Below, in pieces: positions 1 through 8,213 of a stretch of DNA of 64,000 nt; the stretch's first letter is position 1, and each line of letters starts with the position of its first letter. The translations under genes and the position numbers were made by a program. The stretch comes from Granulicella aggregans. Lineage in GTDB: Bacteria; Acidobacteriota; Terriglobia; Terriglobales; Acidobacteriaceae. A model generated the notes under the pieces. It was not told the DNA's origin and made no database searches. It saw nothing but the letters and a program-made list of their open reading frames with translations. Location: assembly GCF_025685565.1 (NCBI RefSeq), contig NZ_JAGSYE010000007.1, forward strand, positions 72,708 through 136,707, written 5' to 3'.

Positions 1-189
1 GCCATGTTGATGCAGCAAAGAACGAAAGCCATACGCTGCGTCAGTTGAGTGGCGGTGGCCGTCGCATCGGGTTTCAAGATAGCTGTGCTAGCCGCCTGCG
101 TTTATGTCATTGGCGATCCGGCGAATAAACGCCTACATCCTTCTTTCGAAGGAGGAAATGCACATGCCAAACGTCGTATAAATTCCCAA

Positions 190-939
190 TTAATACGCCC
201 CGTCTGAAAGAAGAACTGTTCGGACTGTTCGAATAATAATCTTCAACTCAAACCATAGGCTCCAGTTTTCTACGTAGAAGCGATCGAGCGCAACTCGTTC
301 GGCGTAAGTCAGAGTTGAACGGCCAGAGGTCTGCCAAAGACCGGTCACCCCAGGCTTAACGGCCGCATAATACCTGAAATCCTTGCCATACTTACTTATT
401 TCAGCCGCAACAATTGGTCGGGGGCCTACTAAACTCATCTCCCCCGTGAGAACGTTCCAAATTTGCGGGAGCTCGTCAAGAGATGTTTTCCTCAGAAAAC
501 GACCAACCGCGTTCACTCGTGGATCTTTTTTGAGCTTATGATTGAGAAGCCACTCCTCTCGATGTTCTGGATTCTGCTCGAGGTATCGTTCCAGCGCTTG
601 TGGCGCGTCGTGGCACATGGTTCGAAATTTCCACATGCGAAATGATACGCGGTCCCCCCGCATTCGGCGGTGCGAGAAAAATACCGGCCCTGGAGAATCG
701 AGAAAGATGGATATCGCGATAACGGCCCCGATGGCCAACACGAGGGGCAAAATTATGATAGCGACACTGATATCGATCGACCGCTTTATAACTCTATACG
801 CAAACGTTCTCGCGGGAGGATTCCACTTAAGATCGAAATGATGCGGGCTCGAATCTACTAGCGGATCAATATAGGAGCCCTGCAGCAAAACCTGTGTACC
901 CGGTGCAGACGGTTCGGTAATTCTACCTACGTGCGACAT
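190..939 (-). CDS. Exopolysaccharide sugar-phosphate transferase (polyprenyl glycosylphosphotransferase)
   Basis: Membrane enzyme of the bacterial sugar transferase (ExoY/WcaJ) family, which moves a sugar phosphate from a nucleotide sugar to undecaprenyl phosphate and so starts a repeat unit of exopolysaccharide or O-antigen. Seen in the 249-residue protein: one hydrophobic segment at about 57-80, KFRTM at 104-108, the DELPQIWNVLTGEMSLVGPR block at 155-174 and KPGVTGLWQTSGRS at 195-208, all hallmarks of the family. It is the short ExoY-like form without the extra N-terminal membrane helices of WbaP. The start is preceded by an AAGGAT-like ribosome site. No other polysaccharide genes lie downstream within the window, so the gene is either an orphan or the edge of a cluster beyond position 1. 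The substrate sugar cannot be told from sequence. Confidence 0.93.
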   Translation of the reverse strand: MSHVGRITEPSAPGTQVLLQGSYIDPLVDSSPHHFDLKWNPPARTFAYRVIKRSIDISVAIIILPLVLAIGAVIAISIFLDSPGPVFFSHRRMRGDRVSFRMWKFRTMCHDAPQALERYLEQNPEHREEWLLNHKLKKDPRVNAVGRFLRKTSLDELPQIWNVLTGEMSLVGPRPIVAAEISKYGKDFRYYAAVKPGVTGLWQTSGRSTLTYAERVALDRFYVENWSLWFELKIIIRTVRTVLLSDGAY

Positions 940-1542
940 GGATATCCTTAAACACCTTGTCTACTGCTCCATCAAGATGGCAGTGATCGCCATCTCTGGC
1001 AGTTCACCGACTCCGGGTTCCCACTAAACATGCTTTCTCGTAGGATACATCATCCCTTTGCCGCGATCAACCCAATTGAATATGAGCCATACGCGGAGAT
1101 GCTAAGCGTAGGACGCCTGACAGCACATTTATGGTGTGACCAAAATGGTGCAGATGGTGAGATCGGCCTAGCGAAACGGTGCTGGTGGACGGCGCAATGC
1201 ATGGATGTCACGCTTGTGTGGGTTTGCAGCTCAACTCTCATGCACGGGGATGACGAATAGAAGAGCACCGTGGCCAATGCGCGTTTGCAGTGTTGTAAAT
1301 CACTACTCACGATACCAACGAACGGTGTCTGCTAAGCGACATGCACCACGACTACAATTAGCCGGAAGGCTTGAAAAGCCTCAACGACCCGAGGTGTCTG
1401 GTGCGCATGTTACGGCCTTATACATGAGGACGGACGGGAACTTACAGCGTCGCACTCCGCTTCAAGGTAGCGCGGCGACCGAGATATCAGCATGCGTAAG
1501 TAGGCGCAAAAGCAGTCGTCATGTGAGGGCATATGGCTGACT
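940..1542. other. Gap without a convincing gene
   Basis: About 600 bases between the sugar transferase start and the IS5 derivative. Short open frames exist on both strands (for example 1050-1310 minus) but they overlap each other, have no good ribosome sites and show no recognisable domain. The promoter of the sugar transferase should lie in its first part. Confidence 0.5.
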
Positions 1543-2075
1543 AGAGCACGTTTCATTAACATCTGCAAAGGGTGATCGAGAGGCAGGCGAGATAGAAGAG
1601 GGCTCGATAGTGGCAAGGAGATGCTCATGGCGCACGGGGAGTCTGCGGAACTGACCGAGCCACGCGTTGGTGCGTTCGATGAGCCATCGGCGTTTGTAGC
1701 GTGTGAGCTTGCTGCCATCCTCGTAACGTCGGTGCTTACGGTTCTTGCGGTAAGGAACGATGAGGTCGATGCCGCGCTTCTTGAGCGGTTCGGGCAGCAG
1801 GTCGCTGGAGAAGTATACTGGTTTGGCAGAAAACGCCGCGCGCCCGTTCTGCAACACCCACAGTATGCCCTCCAGGCAGTCGCGGCTAGACGCCCACGGA
1901 CGGTCCCGCTTGTCCTTGTGCCGCTTTGGCTCAGGCAACAGCGACTCGATCAGTTCCCACTGCGCATACGCCAACCACTCGAATCGCTTCTTGCTCATGC
2001 AAGGAGTTCAACAAACTGCCCGCCTCATCCAAAAGTCCATAGCTTGAGGCCGAACCTGTTTATGAAACACGCTCT
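1543..2075 (-). mobile_element. Internally deleted IS5-family element (MITE-like)
   Basis: Imperfect terminal inverted repeats are visible: AGAGCACGTTTCATTAAC at 1543-1560 and the reverse complement of AGAGCGTGTTTCATAAAC at 2058-2075 (15 of 18 matching). They enclose only 533 bp and a shortened transposase reading frame on the minus strand. A full IS5-family element of this kind is usually 800-900 bp, so the centre has been lost while both ends stay intact. A derivative of this form could still be moved in trans by a complete relative. No clear target duplication was found. Confidence 0.75.
1556..1998 (-). pseudogene. IS5-family transposase with internal deletion and 3' frameshift
   Basis: The first ~50 residues match the DUF4096-type N-terminus of IS5 transposases (WELIESLLP, then GILWVLQNG). 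The frame then jumps directly to the C-terminal DDE part (KKRGIDLIVPYRKNR, followed by RRWLIERTNAWLGQFRRL), so about 100 residues, including the first catalytic aspartate region, are missing. After VRHEHLL the expected ending YRALFYLACLSITL is found in another frame and runs to a stop at 1556-1558, which shows a further one-base shift. The open frame itself continues to 1519. Two independent lesions make activity very unlikely. Confidence 0.85.
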
Positions 2076-2137
2076 GGAATGTGGCGGCGCGGTTACCGAG
2101 TAGCTGCTTTGTCATCAGAGCCTATCCTTGGGAGGGC

Positions 2138-2485
2138 ATGTTGAAGCAGATTATATTGTTTGAGCGCCGACATATCTATTCATTAAGTGGCGCGGACACC
2201 GCCGGCGACGAGATTAATCTTCTATATTGCGAACACTGCCAAGTCTCTTATAGTGTCGTTACTCTTTTTGATAGTAGTCAAATGCCTGCAGATGAATGGG
2301 ACGCGAGGGTGCGACAAGTTCGTTCTGCGGTCAATGATGAGCATCGATTCGCGCATCCAACTGACAGCTTCTCTCATGATGGGAAGATCAGTCGGACGAT
2401 ATGGCGACGGAAGCACTGGTGGGGTGGGTGGATTTTCGTACTTACCCTAACGTGCGTCTCAGCAAGGGCTATAGCCCTTGGCTAA
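2138..2485 (+). CDS. Small CxxC protein of unknown function
   Basis: A 115-residue protein. I chose the ATG at 2138 over the longer frame from 2081 because of the strong TTGGGAGGG ribosome site just before it; the longer start also overlaps the IS5 end. Near residue 30 is a YCEHCQ pair of cysteines, and the C-terminus has a tryptophan-rich stretch followed by a hydrophobic segment that could be membrane-bound. I do not recognise the family. The stop overlaps the start of the next gene (TTG at 2478), so the two are probably translated together. Function unknown. Confidence 0.6.
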   Translation: MLKQIILFERRHIYSLSGADTAGDEINLLYCEHCQVSYSVVTLFDSSQMPADEWDARVRQVRSAVNDEHRFAHPTDSFSHDGKISRTIWRRKHWWGGWIFVLTLTCVSARAIALG

Positions 2486-3254
2486 AATTCTTCGGAGAAT
2501 GTTAGCGCCTGTGCCGCACAAACGGAAAAAGCCCCTGCCCATTCTTCACCGAAGCGACGCTGAAAATCTGCGTGATATAGCTGCAAGACGAATACTATTT
2601 GGCCCATACCTGGCACCTCCTGTCCGAATTGGAGATGAGTTGACATGCAGCCTTTCGGGACTTCAAGTTGTTGGAGGCTGGCACGGGCCCAAGCAATGGC
2701 CAAAGATTAAATCGAGCGGATGGCCTAGGCTAATTGTTTGCGGCGACCTGGTGAAGGCTCTTTCGCTTGAAACCTGCCAAACGGTGGCAACGCATTGGGG
2801 CATCCATCCTAGGACAGTTGCTAATTGGAGGCGACGTCTAAATCTAAACGTTTCTGTAACGAGCGCAGGGTCAATCTATAAGGCTGCTAACCTTCGTACG
2901 GCTGCTAGAAACAATCCCGAACGCTGGGTCCTGCCTCATGTCGATCGATTCAAAAATATTCCGACTGAAAATCGAAGGCAATTAGGTCGTCGGACGGCCG
3001 GGGATCATGCTTGGTCTGAAAATGAGATTGCAAAGTTGCACCAGCTGGTTCATCTAGATGCGAGGGCTGTTGCGACTCTGCTGGGACGGAGTACCAAGGC
3101 GGTTGCTAGTGCTCAGCGACGCTACAAAATAGAAAGGCCATCTCAATTGTGTGTCTGCCGATTGTGCGGCCATCATTGGAAGAGCTTTAGGCTCAACCCA
3201 CCCATTTACTGCCCTAACAAATCTTGTGGATGCCGCACTTGGAATGCCAAATAA
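2478..3254 (+). CDS. DNA-binding protein with HTH, Myb/SANT-like domain and zinc ribbon
   Basis: A 258-residue basic protein. Visible parts in order: a helix-turn-helix-like segment (TVATHWGIHPRTVANWRR, about 102-119), a Myb/SANT or homeodomain-like unit beginning HAWSENEIAKL and ending in a TKAVASAQRR helix, and a C-terminal zinc ribbon with two cysteine pairs (CRLCGHHW and CPNKSC). The combination suggests a sequence-specific DNA-binding protein, perhaps of phage or mobile-element origin; I cannot name the family. Start choice is open: TTG at 2478 overlaps the stop of the upstream gene, while an ATG at 2499 follows a CGGAG site. Lower GC than the later part of the window hints at transfer. 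Confidence 0.7.
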   Translation: MAKILRRMLAPVPHKRKKPLPILHRSDAENLRDIAARRILFGPYLAPPVRIGDELTCSLSGLQVVGGWHGPKQWPKIKSSGWPRLIVCGDLVKALSLETCQTVATHWGIHPRTVANWRRRLNLNVSVTSAGSIYKAANLRTAARNNPERWVLPHVDRFKNIPTENRRQLGRRTAGDHAWSENEIAKLHQLVHLDARAVATLLGRSTKAVASAQRRYKIERPSQLCVCRLCGHHWKSFRLNPPIYCPNKSCGCRTWNAK

Positions 3255-3528
3255 GATCGGGTAAGAGAGACCTGAGATCCGCGTTGTTGGCGAAGTACCA
3301 CATCCTGCGCGTATTTGATCTAAGGCCAGCGCGCAGTATTCCATAAATAGAGGTCTCTCTATTGCACCGTGTATGTAAACCATTAAAAATGCGCTGAACA
3401 TCGGCATTGGTATTCATGTCAGACTTCAAGTGGCCTAGTTTTGAAGGTGAGCCCATCATCTGGGCAGTGCGCTGGTACTGCCGGTACAGAATCAGCTGCC
3501 GCTATTTGTAGCAGAGGCATAAACTTAC

Positions 3529-4650
3529 GTGACAAACCCAACAGCCGTCGCTACTCTCGGACTCACCATGAGCAAGAGCGAGCAGAAGAGTAGCAGCAGC
3601 AGCAACCCGGGCGAACAAGCAGCCTCAGCAGCCTCAGCAGCAGCGGGCGAGATCATTCAACCAGCTCCCACACCGGCACCAACAACACTGACTGAAGCGA
3701 TCCGTTACTACTCCGACCCGGCAGCCTGTGTCGCAGTCATCCGCGAGCAACGTCGGCGCGGCGGCGGCGAACCTGAATGCCCTTACTGCCATGACGCACG
3801 TCGCAAGCACTATTGGCTCGCAAATCAGCAGCGTTGGAAATGCGCCGCGTGCCGCAAACAATTCAGCGTGAAACTCGGAACCATTTTCGAGGATTCCGCG
3901 ATCCCTTTGGACAAGTGGCTTATCGCTGTTTGGATGGTCGCGAATTGCAAGAATGGCGTTAGCAGTTACGAGATTGCACGAGATATCGGCGTCACCCAGA
4001 AGAGCGCATGGTTCATGCTGCACCGGATTAGGCTGGCCATGCAGGACGACTGGAGCGGAGGGAAACTGGGCGAGGTTGGACCGGGTGGTGAGCCTGCTGC
4101 GCCTGTGGAGTGTGACGAGACTTTCATCGGCGGTAAGGCAAGAAACATGCACGCGAAGAAGCGCAAGCAGGTGTCCAAGCGTCGCAACTACGGCAAGACA
4201 ATCGTCATGGGAATGCTGGAGCGCGGAGGCAAGATCCGGACTGCTGTGGTGTACGACCGCAACAAGCAGAACCTCCATGAGCAGGTCGAGAAGCATGTCG
4301 CAGTTGGCGCGGAAGTCTTTACATATGAGCTAATTAGCTATTGGGTGCTGGAAGAGAAGTTCGCGCATCAAGTCGTCAATCATGCGATGCGCTATGTCGA
4401 AGGCAACGTGCATACTAACGGGCTGGAGAACTTCTGGAGCTTGCTGAAACGCGGGCTGAACGGGACTTATGTGGCGGTTGAGCCTTTCCACTTGTTTCGC
4501 TATATCGACGAGCAGGCGTTTCGCTTCAACAATCGCAAGGATAGCGATTCGGGCCGGTTCCTGAAGCTGCTGAAGAAGGTTGCGGGCAAGCGGCTGACAT
4601 GGCTGGATGTCACCGGCAGGGGGTTGGAAACGGCGGGTGGGGAGGTCTAA
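3529..4650 (+). CDS. IS1595-family transposase with altered catalytic position
   Basis: A 373-residue protein of the ISXO2-like DDN-E/K family. Seen: a zinc ribbon with CPYC at 84-87 and CAAC at 105-108, a helix-turn-helix around 145-165, the first catalytic region ECDETFIGGK (D196), and the conserved end VHTNGLENFW with E300. At the second catalytic site, where the family has T-D-E, this copy reads FTYE (264-267), so the aspartate is replaced by tyrosine 266. That should abolish transposition. Residues 20-55 are a serine-, alanine- and proline-rich low-complexity leader. The GTG at 3529 is the longest start; an ATG at 3568 begins MSKSEQK and may be the real one. I could not find terminal inverted repeats. 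Confidence 0.88.
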   Translation: MTNPTAVATLGLTMSKSEQKSSSSSNPGEQAASAASAAAGEIIQPAPTPAPTTLTEAIRYYSDPAACVAVIREQRRRGGGEPECPYCHDARRKHYWLANQQRWKCAACRKQFSVKLGTIFEDSAIPLDKWLIAVWMVANCKNGVSSYEIARDIGVTQKSAWFMLHRIRLAMQDDWSGGKLGEVGPGGEPAAPVECDETFIGGKARNMHAKKRKQVSKRRNYGKTIVMGMLERGGKIRTAVVYDRNKQNLHEQVEKHVAVGAEVFTYELISYWVLEEKFAHQVVNHAMRYVEGNVHTNGLENFWSLLKRGLNGTYVAVEPFHLFRYIDEQAFRFNNRKDSDSGRFLKLLKKVAGKRLTWLDVTGRGLETAGGEV

Positions 4651-4911
4651 GCTGGGGAGGGCTGGTGACGGCTTGTGGCAGCGTCGGCAGGGGCGCGGAA
4701 AGCGGAGTGGAGGGAAGAAATCTCACCGCTAACTCACTAAGCTAGGTTCGGAACTGACTATGAATGGGAGCGCGGCGCGGGGGCTGGTTGAGGTGTCCGC
4801 GTTGCGCTTTTAGGGTGAGCGCTGGTGAGTGTGTCGCGTGTCGGCGCGGTGGGGCGTTGCGGGACTTGTGGGTGGATCTTTTTTGACACACGGTTATATA
4901 TAGTTGTTTGA

Positions 4912-5181
4912 ATGATGACCAACGACGACCTGAGGCTGGAACTAATCAAGGCTTATGAATTGATTCTCGGCCTAACCGCTACCGTGGCCGACTTAACTAT
5001 CTTGCTGACGCCGCTAATTCCTGCACTTGAACCTGAGCACGATCATCAACTTCTGCGTGTTGCATACGTTCAAGAGAAAGCGTACAGGTCTCGCGAATCA
5101 ATTCGCCTAAAAGACGATTCTGTTGCAACAGTACAGAATGCAATTCGTCGGCTGAAAGCGAATCAAGGTACTCGTCAGTAA
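4912..5181 (+). CDS. Small hypothetical protein
   Basis: An 89-residue acidic-to-neutral protein beginning MMTNDDLRLELIKAYELI, with a predicted helical hydrophobic centre (about 20-42) and a basic C-terminus. No recognised family. TTTTTTGACA and a TATATA-rich stretch sit just upstream at 4879-4902, but their spacing is too short for a normal sigma-70 promoter pair. Coding character is modest. Confidence 0.4.
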   Translation: MMTNDDLRLELIKAYELILGLTATVADLTILLTPLIPALEPEHDHQLLRVAYVQEKAYRSRESIRLKDDSVATVQNAIRRLKANQGTRQ

Positions 5182-5225
5182 GATGGGGGCTTCGCATGAT
5201 TTCAGGACTACAGTAGTAGCGATCT

Positions 5226-5495
5226 TCAAGTCAACGGTTTCCGGCTCACCAGCGTCTCTACTTCCACCTCTAGCGCATCGGCGATCCGAGCCAAAACACG
5301 TAGACCGGCTTCGCGCTTGCCGTCCTCCAGTCGGGCGAGGTGGGATCGCTCAACCTGGGCATGATCGGCGAGAAGCTGTCGCGACCATCCCCGCGACGCT
5401 CGCAGGTTCCGAATCCGCTCTCCTACACGCACGCAGATATCGTCGCTCGCGGGAGAACCGCCGACCGAGACTTCCGCTGCCTTGGAGGTTGCCAT
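5226..5495 (-). CDS. XRE-family helix-turn-helix regulator
   Basis: An 89-residue protein that is almost entirely one Cro/C1-type HTH domain (about 22-84): VGERIRNLRASRGWSRQLLA, then HAQVERSHLARLEDGKREAG as the recognition helix region, and a helical end. It most likely represses its own promoter and that of the divergent membrane-protein gene. The 67-bp space between the two starts contains an inverted repeat, TGTGTC-N6-GACACA, a good operator candidate. The form is typical of single-domain XRE regulators such as those of restriction or toxin systems, but no such partner is visible here. Confidence 0.88.
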   Translation of the reverse strand: MATSKAAEVSVGGSPASDDICVRVGERIRNLRASRGWSRQLLADHAQVERSHLARLEDGKREAGLRVLARIADALEVEVETLVSRKPLT

Positions 5496-5527
5496 CTCTC
5501 AAGCATGGCGATATGCTGACGGCTGAT

Positions 5528-5545
5528 TGTGTCGCATAAGACACA
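5528..5545. promoter_or_regulatory. Candidate operator, inverted repeat
   Basis: TGTGTC (5528-5533) and GACACA (5540-5545) form a perfect 6-bp inverted repeat with a 6-bp spacer, located between the divergent XRE gene and the membrane-protein gene starting at 5563. The size and position fit binding by an XRE dimer. Inferred, not shown. Confidence 0.5.
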
Positions 5546-5562
5546 GCGCTAAAGGATATCGG

Positions 5563-6015
5563 ATGCCGAGGAGAATCGGGTCGGACTGCCATTTGCCGGA
5601 CGGTCAAGAGTGTCGATGCAAGCGGGACATTGACGAAGATCGCGAATATGACCGCACCAAATATCTCATGGGATTGGGCTGGTCAGCCGCTCTCTGGGGC
5701 GTTCTGGCGATTGTGTCGATGGTCTGCGTAGCAGCGTGGCAGATGTTCACGCAGGGCTACCTAACATGGGAAATCTACAGGGACATCCTCGGAATGTGGT
5801 GCGTAGTTGTGTTGGCTATGGTGTTCGTCCTCGGGCACGATCGAGACCGAGACCTGCGCGAGAAACAATTGCGTTGCGCCGTCGATGATTTGCTTAGAGA
5901 GCGAGACAACAGTCCACGAGTGACGCAGTATCAACTTGATCTTCTGAAGAGCGAGATCAAGCATCTTGAGAGCGTGATGGATGGAATTCTCTACACTGAT
6001 CGAGACGCAGGTTAA
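5563..6015 (+). CDS. Two-helix membrane protein of unknown function
   Basis: A 150-residue protein starting MPRRIGSDC; the ATG at 5563 is chosen because AAAGGA lies five bases upstream and the longer TTG start would run through the candidate operator. It has a cysteine-containing N-terminal stretch, two transmembrane segments (about 40-62 and 77-95) joined by a short loop, and a charged C-terminal tail with coiled-coil tendency. Divergent from an XRE regulator that probably controls it. No family recognised. Its last codons overlap the convergent gene ending at 6012. Confidence 0.6.
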   Translation: MPRRIGSDCHLPDGQECRCKRDIDEDREYDRTKYLMGLGWSAALWGVLAIVSMVCVAAWQMFTQGYLTWEIYRDILGMWCVVVLAMVFVLGHDRDRDLREKQLRCAVDDLLRERDNSPRVTQYQLDLLKSEIKHLESVMDGILYTDRDAG

Positions 6016-6218
6016 CTTGATGTGTCCGCAATCCCGCGTTTGGGCTGACGAGTCTGCTTCATGCCGTGTCCGGCCCGCCATGCTTTCGCCGCCGCCTCTT
6101 CCTTCTCGCGCTGGTCGATGACAGATTTCGGCGTGGCGACAATACGGCCGAGAAGAGATGTGAAGCGGTCGTATTCGGGAGATGTTGGGGTGGGGGTCTG
6201 CGCTGGCTCGTTGGGCAT
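6012..6218 (-). CDS. Small conserved-looking protein downstream of DUF3800
   Basis: A 68-residue protein with a proline- and threonine-rich start, then FTSLLGRIVATPKSVIDQRE and a charged tail. The pattern 'FxxLLxxIxxxPKxxIxxxE' is common in very short bacterial proteins encoded near toxin-like genes. It lies 29 bases after the DUF3800 gene on the same strand, so the two are probably one transcript. Function unknown; a role as partner of the DUF3800 protein is only inferred from position. Confidence 0.6.
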   Translation of the reverse strand: MPNEPAQTPTPTSPEYDRFTSLLGRIVATPKSVIDQREKEEAAAKAWRAGHGMKQTRQPKRGIADTSS

Positions 6219-6247
6219 GGGAATATGATACTCGCCGAGTGTCGCGA

Positions 6248-6979
6248 TTAGCCGTCTTCTCTAAGTCGCTTAATCGCTAGGCGCACCAAAGTCTCCATCG
6301 CAGACGCGACCTTCAGTGTGTTGTTCATGTTCAGCGCGTTCTCAACTGGCATTATCGAACGACCGATCTTAAGATCTTTCCATAACGGCCAAATATCGGA
6401 GGGCTCACCAAATCGCAACTGCTGCAAGATTTCGCCCGCGAGCATGTCAGCAGCTTGCAATGGTGGCAACTCGTCATCGTGCTTTGCAACAGGTGTACCC
6501 ACAAGCCTACGCAACTCTTCAGGCATTGCGCTTTTCCATCGCCGCATCATGTCTGGGTCGATAGCAGCTTTCAACTCGTTACGATGTTCGAAAGTAAAAT
6601 CAATAATGCCGGTCTCGCCTTTTTCTCGTTGGCGAGTAGTAACGCACATGATTGCATCCGCGAATGCCCAATCATAGAGACGACTACCGAATAGACCTTT
6701 GAATCTTTTGGGTCTGGTGTCGAATACTGCGCGAGGTACTAGACAGACGTAGCCATCAAGATTGTGGGAGGCGATAACTTCAGCTAAATCGCGACGCTTT
6801 TCCGGGTCAGTAACTTTATCTGTTGTGAAGAACGGAATAGATGGGTGTTGTTCGCAGATATCTAGCCAAGCATCGCTGAATTGTTCCCACACTTCTACTC
6901 GCGCATTCCAGCCAGCAAGGATGAAGAAATTGTCTTCTGCTGCTAGACCACTTTCATCGAAGTAACTGTGAAAGTCCAT
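6248..6979 (-). CDS. DUF3800 domain protein
   Basis: A 243-residue protein of the DUF3800 family, believed to have an RNase H-like fold and often found on mobile or defence islands. Seen: the N-terminal signature YFDESG (residues 6-11, acidic residue D8), a mid-protein acidic strand (GIIDFTFEH), and the C-terminal DDELPPLQAADMLAGEI block, which supplies further acidic residues. I start at 6979 (MDFHSYFDESG) instead of the longer frame from 7084, because the family signature begins there and an AGAGGG site lies upstream. Catalysis has not been shown for the family in general; nuclease activity is plausible. Confidence 0.85.
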   Translation of the reverse strand: MDFHSYFDESGLAAEDNFFILAGWNARVEVWEQFSDAWLDICEQHPSIPFFTTDKVTDPEKRRDLAEVIASHNLDGYVCLVPRAVFDTRPKRFKGLFGSRLYDWAFADAIMCVTTRQREKGETGIIDFTFEHRNELKAAIDPDMMRRWKSAMPEELRRLVGTPVAKHDDELPPLQAADMLAGEILQQLRFGEPSDIWPLWKDLKIGRSIMPVENALNMNNTLKVASAMETLVRLAIKRLREDG

Positions 6980-7135
6980 AACGCTACGTTGCCCTCTAGT
7001 AGCGCGGCGTGCGCATGTGATGGTGTAGATGGCTAAGTGTAACGGGAGAGGGCGCGAGGTGATTGGGGTGGGGGACATATCCACAGCATTGTGACACTAT
7101 GTGTGGGTTAGTCATCTCAATTTATGCCGTAGCAG

Positions 7136-7779
7136 ATGATAGGCGAACGCGGGGTACCCGTAGATCTCCACAATGTATCGCTGGCCTCAGAAGTACGCGC
7201 CGGAGATTTAAAGCGGCTGCGCTGGCAGTGGCTTCGCCTGCGGTCGACAAGCTGGCTGGTCGATAAGACCTACGTGAGAGTGCGTGGTAAGTGGACCTAT
7301 CTGTATCGGACTCTATGCAAGCAGGGAACACGATCGGTTTCTATCTCTTGCCGAGAAGGAACTTGAAATCGACGGAGCACTTCCTCTGTAAGGCGCTAAA
7401 CAGTGTGAAGGATGGGGAAAAGCCGGAGATCATCAACACCGACGGAGCGCCATGATACGGGATCGCGATGAAAGAACTGGAGGCTGAGGGCAAGTGTTCT
7501 GAGAAAGCGATGCATCGACAGGTCAAGCGTCTGAACAATGTGGTCGGGGCCGATACTAGCGCGCTGAAGCAGTTGATCCGTCTAGTTCGGGGTTTCAAGA
7601 CGTTGAATACCGCCTACGCGACCATCGTTGGATTTGAAGTGATCCGTGTGCTACGCGAGGGTCAGGCGGCGATATTCAGCCTCATGCAGGACATCCGCAG
7701 CGAGGCGCGCATGGTCGAACGTGTTTTCGGCGTCGGTGTCGGGGCGCTGGCGGAGGCGGCCGCAGTCATCGCTGGATGA
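7136..7779 (+). pseudogene. IS6-family transposase remnant
   Basis: Broken IS6 (IS26-like) transposase. In pieces across frames: GERGVPVDLHN from 7136, then YRWPQKYAPEI in another frame (about 7170-7205), then WLVDKTYVRVRGKWTYLYRT (first DDE aspartate region, from about 7253), a shift to IGFYLLPRRN, then the second aspartate region IINTDGAP followed by an in-frame stop near 7453, and a tail with the E region up to LMQDIRSEAR near 7700. At least three frameshifts or stops are present, so it is dead. A fitting IR end lies at 7848-7861. Confidence 0.85.
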
Positions 7780-7847
7780 CTCGAACTCCAACCCGCCTGA
7801 ACTCCAAAGCTAGCGCAACGTCCCGGACTCCCGCCTCCCTATCTAAA

Positions 7848-7861
7848 TTTGCCACAGAGCC
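7848..7861 (+). repeat. Right terminal repeat of the IS6 remnant
   Basis: TTTGCCACAGAGCC, whose reverse complement GGCTCTGTGGCAAA matches the typical terminal repeat of the IS26-like branch of IS6. It lies about 70 bases after the transposase remnant. A matching left end near 7080-7130 was not recognised. Confidence 0.6.
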
Positions 7862-8106
7862 GCTCCCCCTCGGTGGCGCGTTCGCGGTGGCCTTTGGCGT
7901 CCACTATTTCACGCGGTTCGCGACGTGGCTGGATGTCTGCGCCGAGAGTTCGGGAACTGTGATGCGGTGCCGCGCGACCGGACCGCGCGTGATTGACCCC
8001 ATGAGCGGTTCTTTGGCATCGCACGAATGGTCTATGGCCGGTATTTGAGAGATACCGATAGATCAACGATGAGTCGAAGAGCTTTGCACCCGCACAACTT
8101 GGCGAT

Positions 8107-8126
8107 GGTCACTCCCGGGAGTGACC
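8107..8126. promoter_or_regulatory. Perfect 20-bp palindrome
   Basis: GGTCACTCCCGGGAGTGACC is an exact palindrome in the otherwise featureless stretch 7862-8213. It is followed by GTCTTTG, so it could be a terminator stem for leftward or rightward transcription, or a dimer binding site. No gene in this stretch is supported. Confidence 0.45.
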
Positions 8127-8213
8127 GTCTTTGCCGGCACGTCATCTCCTGAAAGCTGCTGCCGTCACGGACCTATCCACTCTCCAGGCTGCGGTCGGTT
8201 TTATAAATGAAGC

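Noticed and set aside
4879..4902. Promoter with TTGACA and TATATA before the gene at 4912
   Set aside because: The two boxes are less than ten bases apart, too close for sigma-70.
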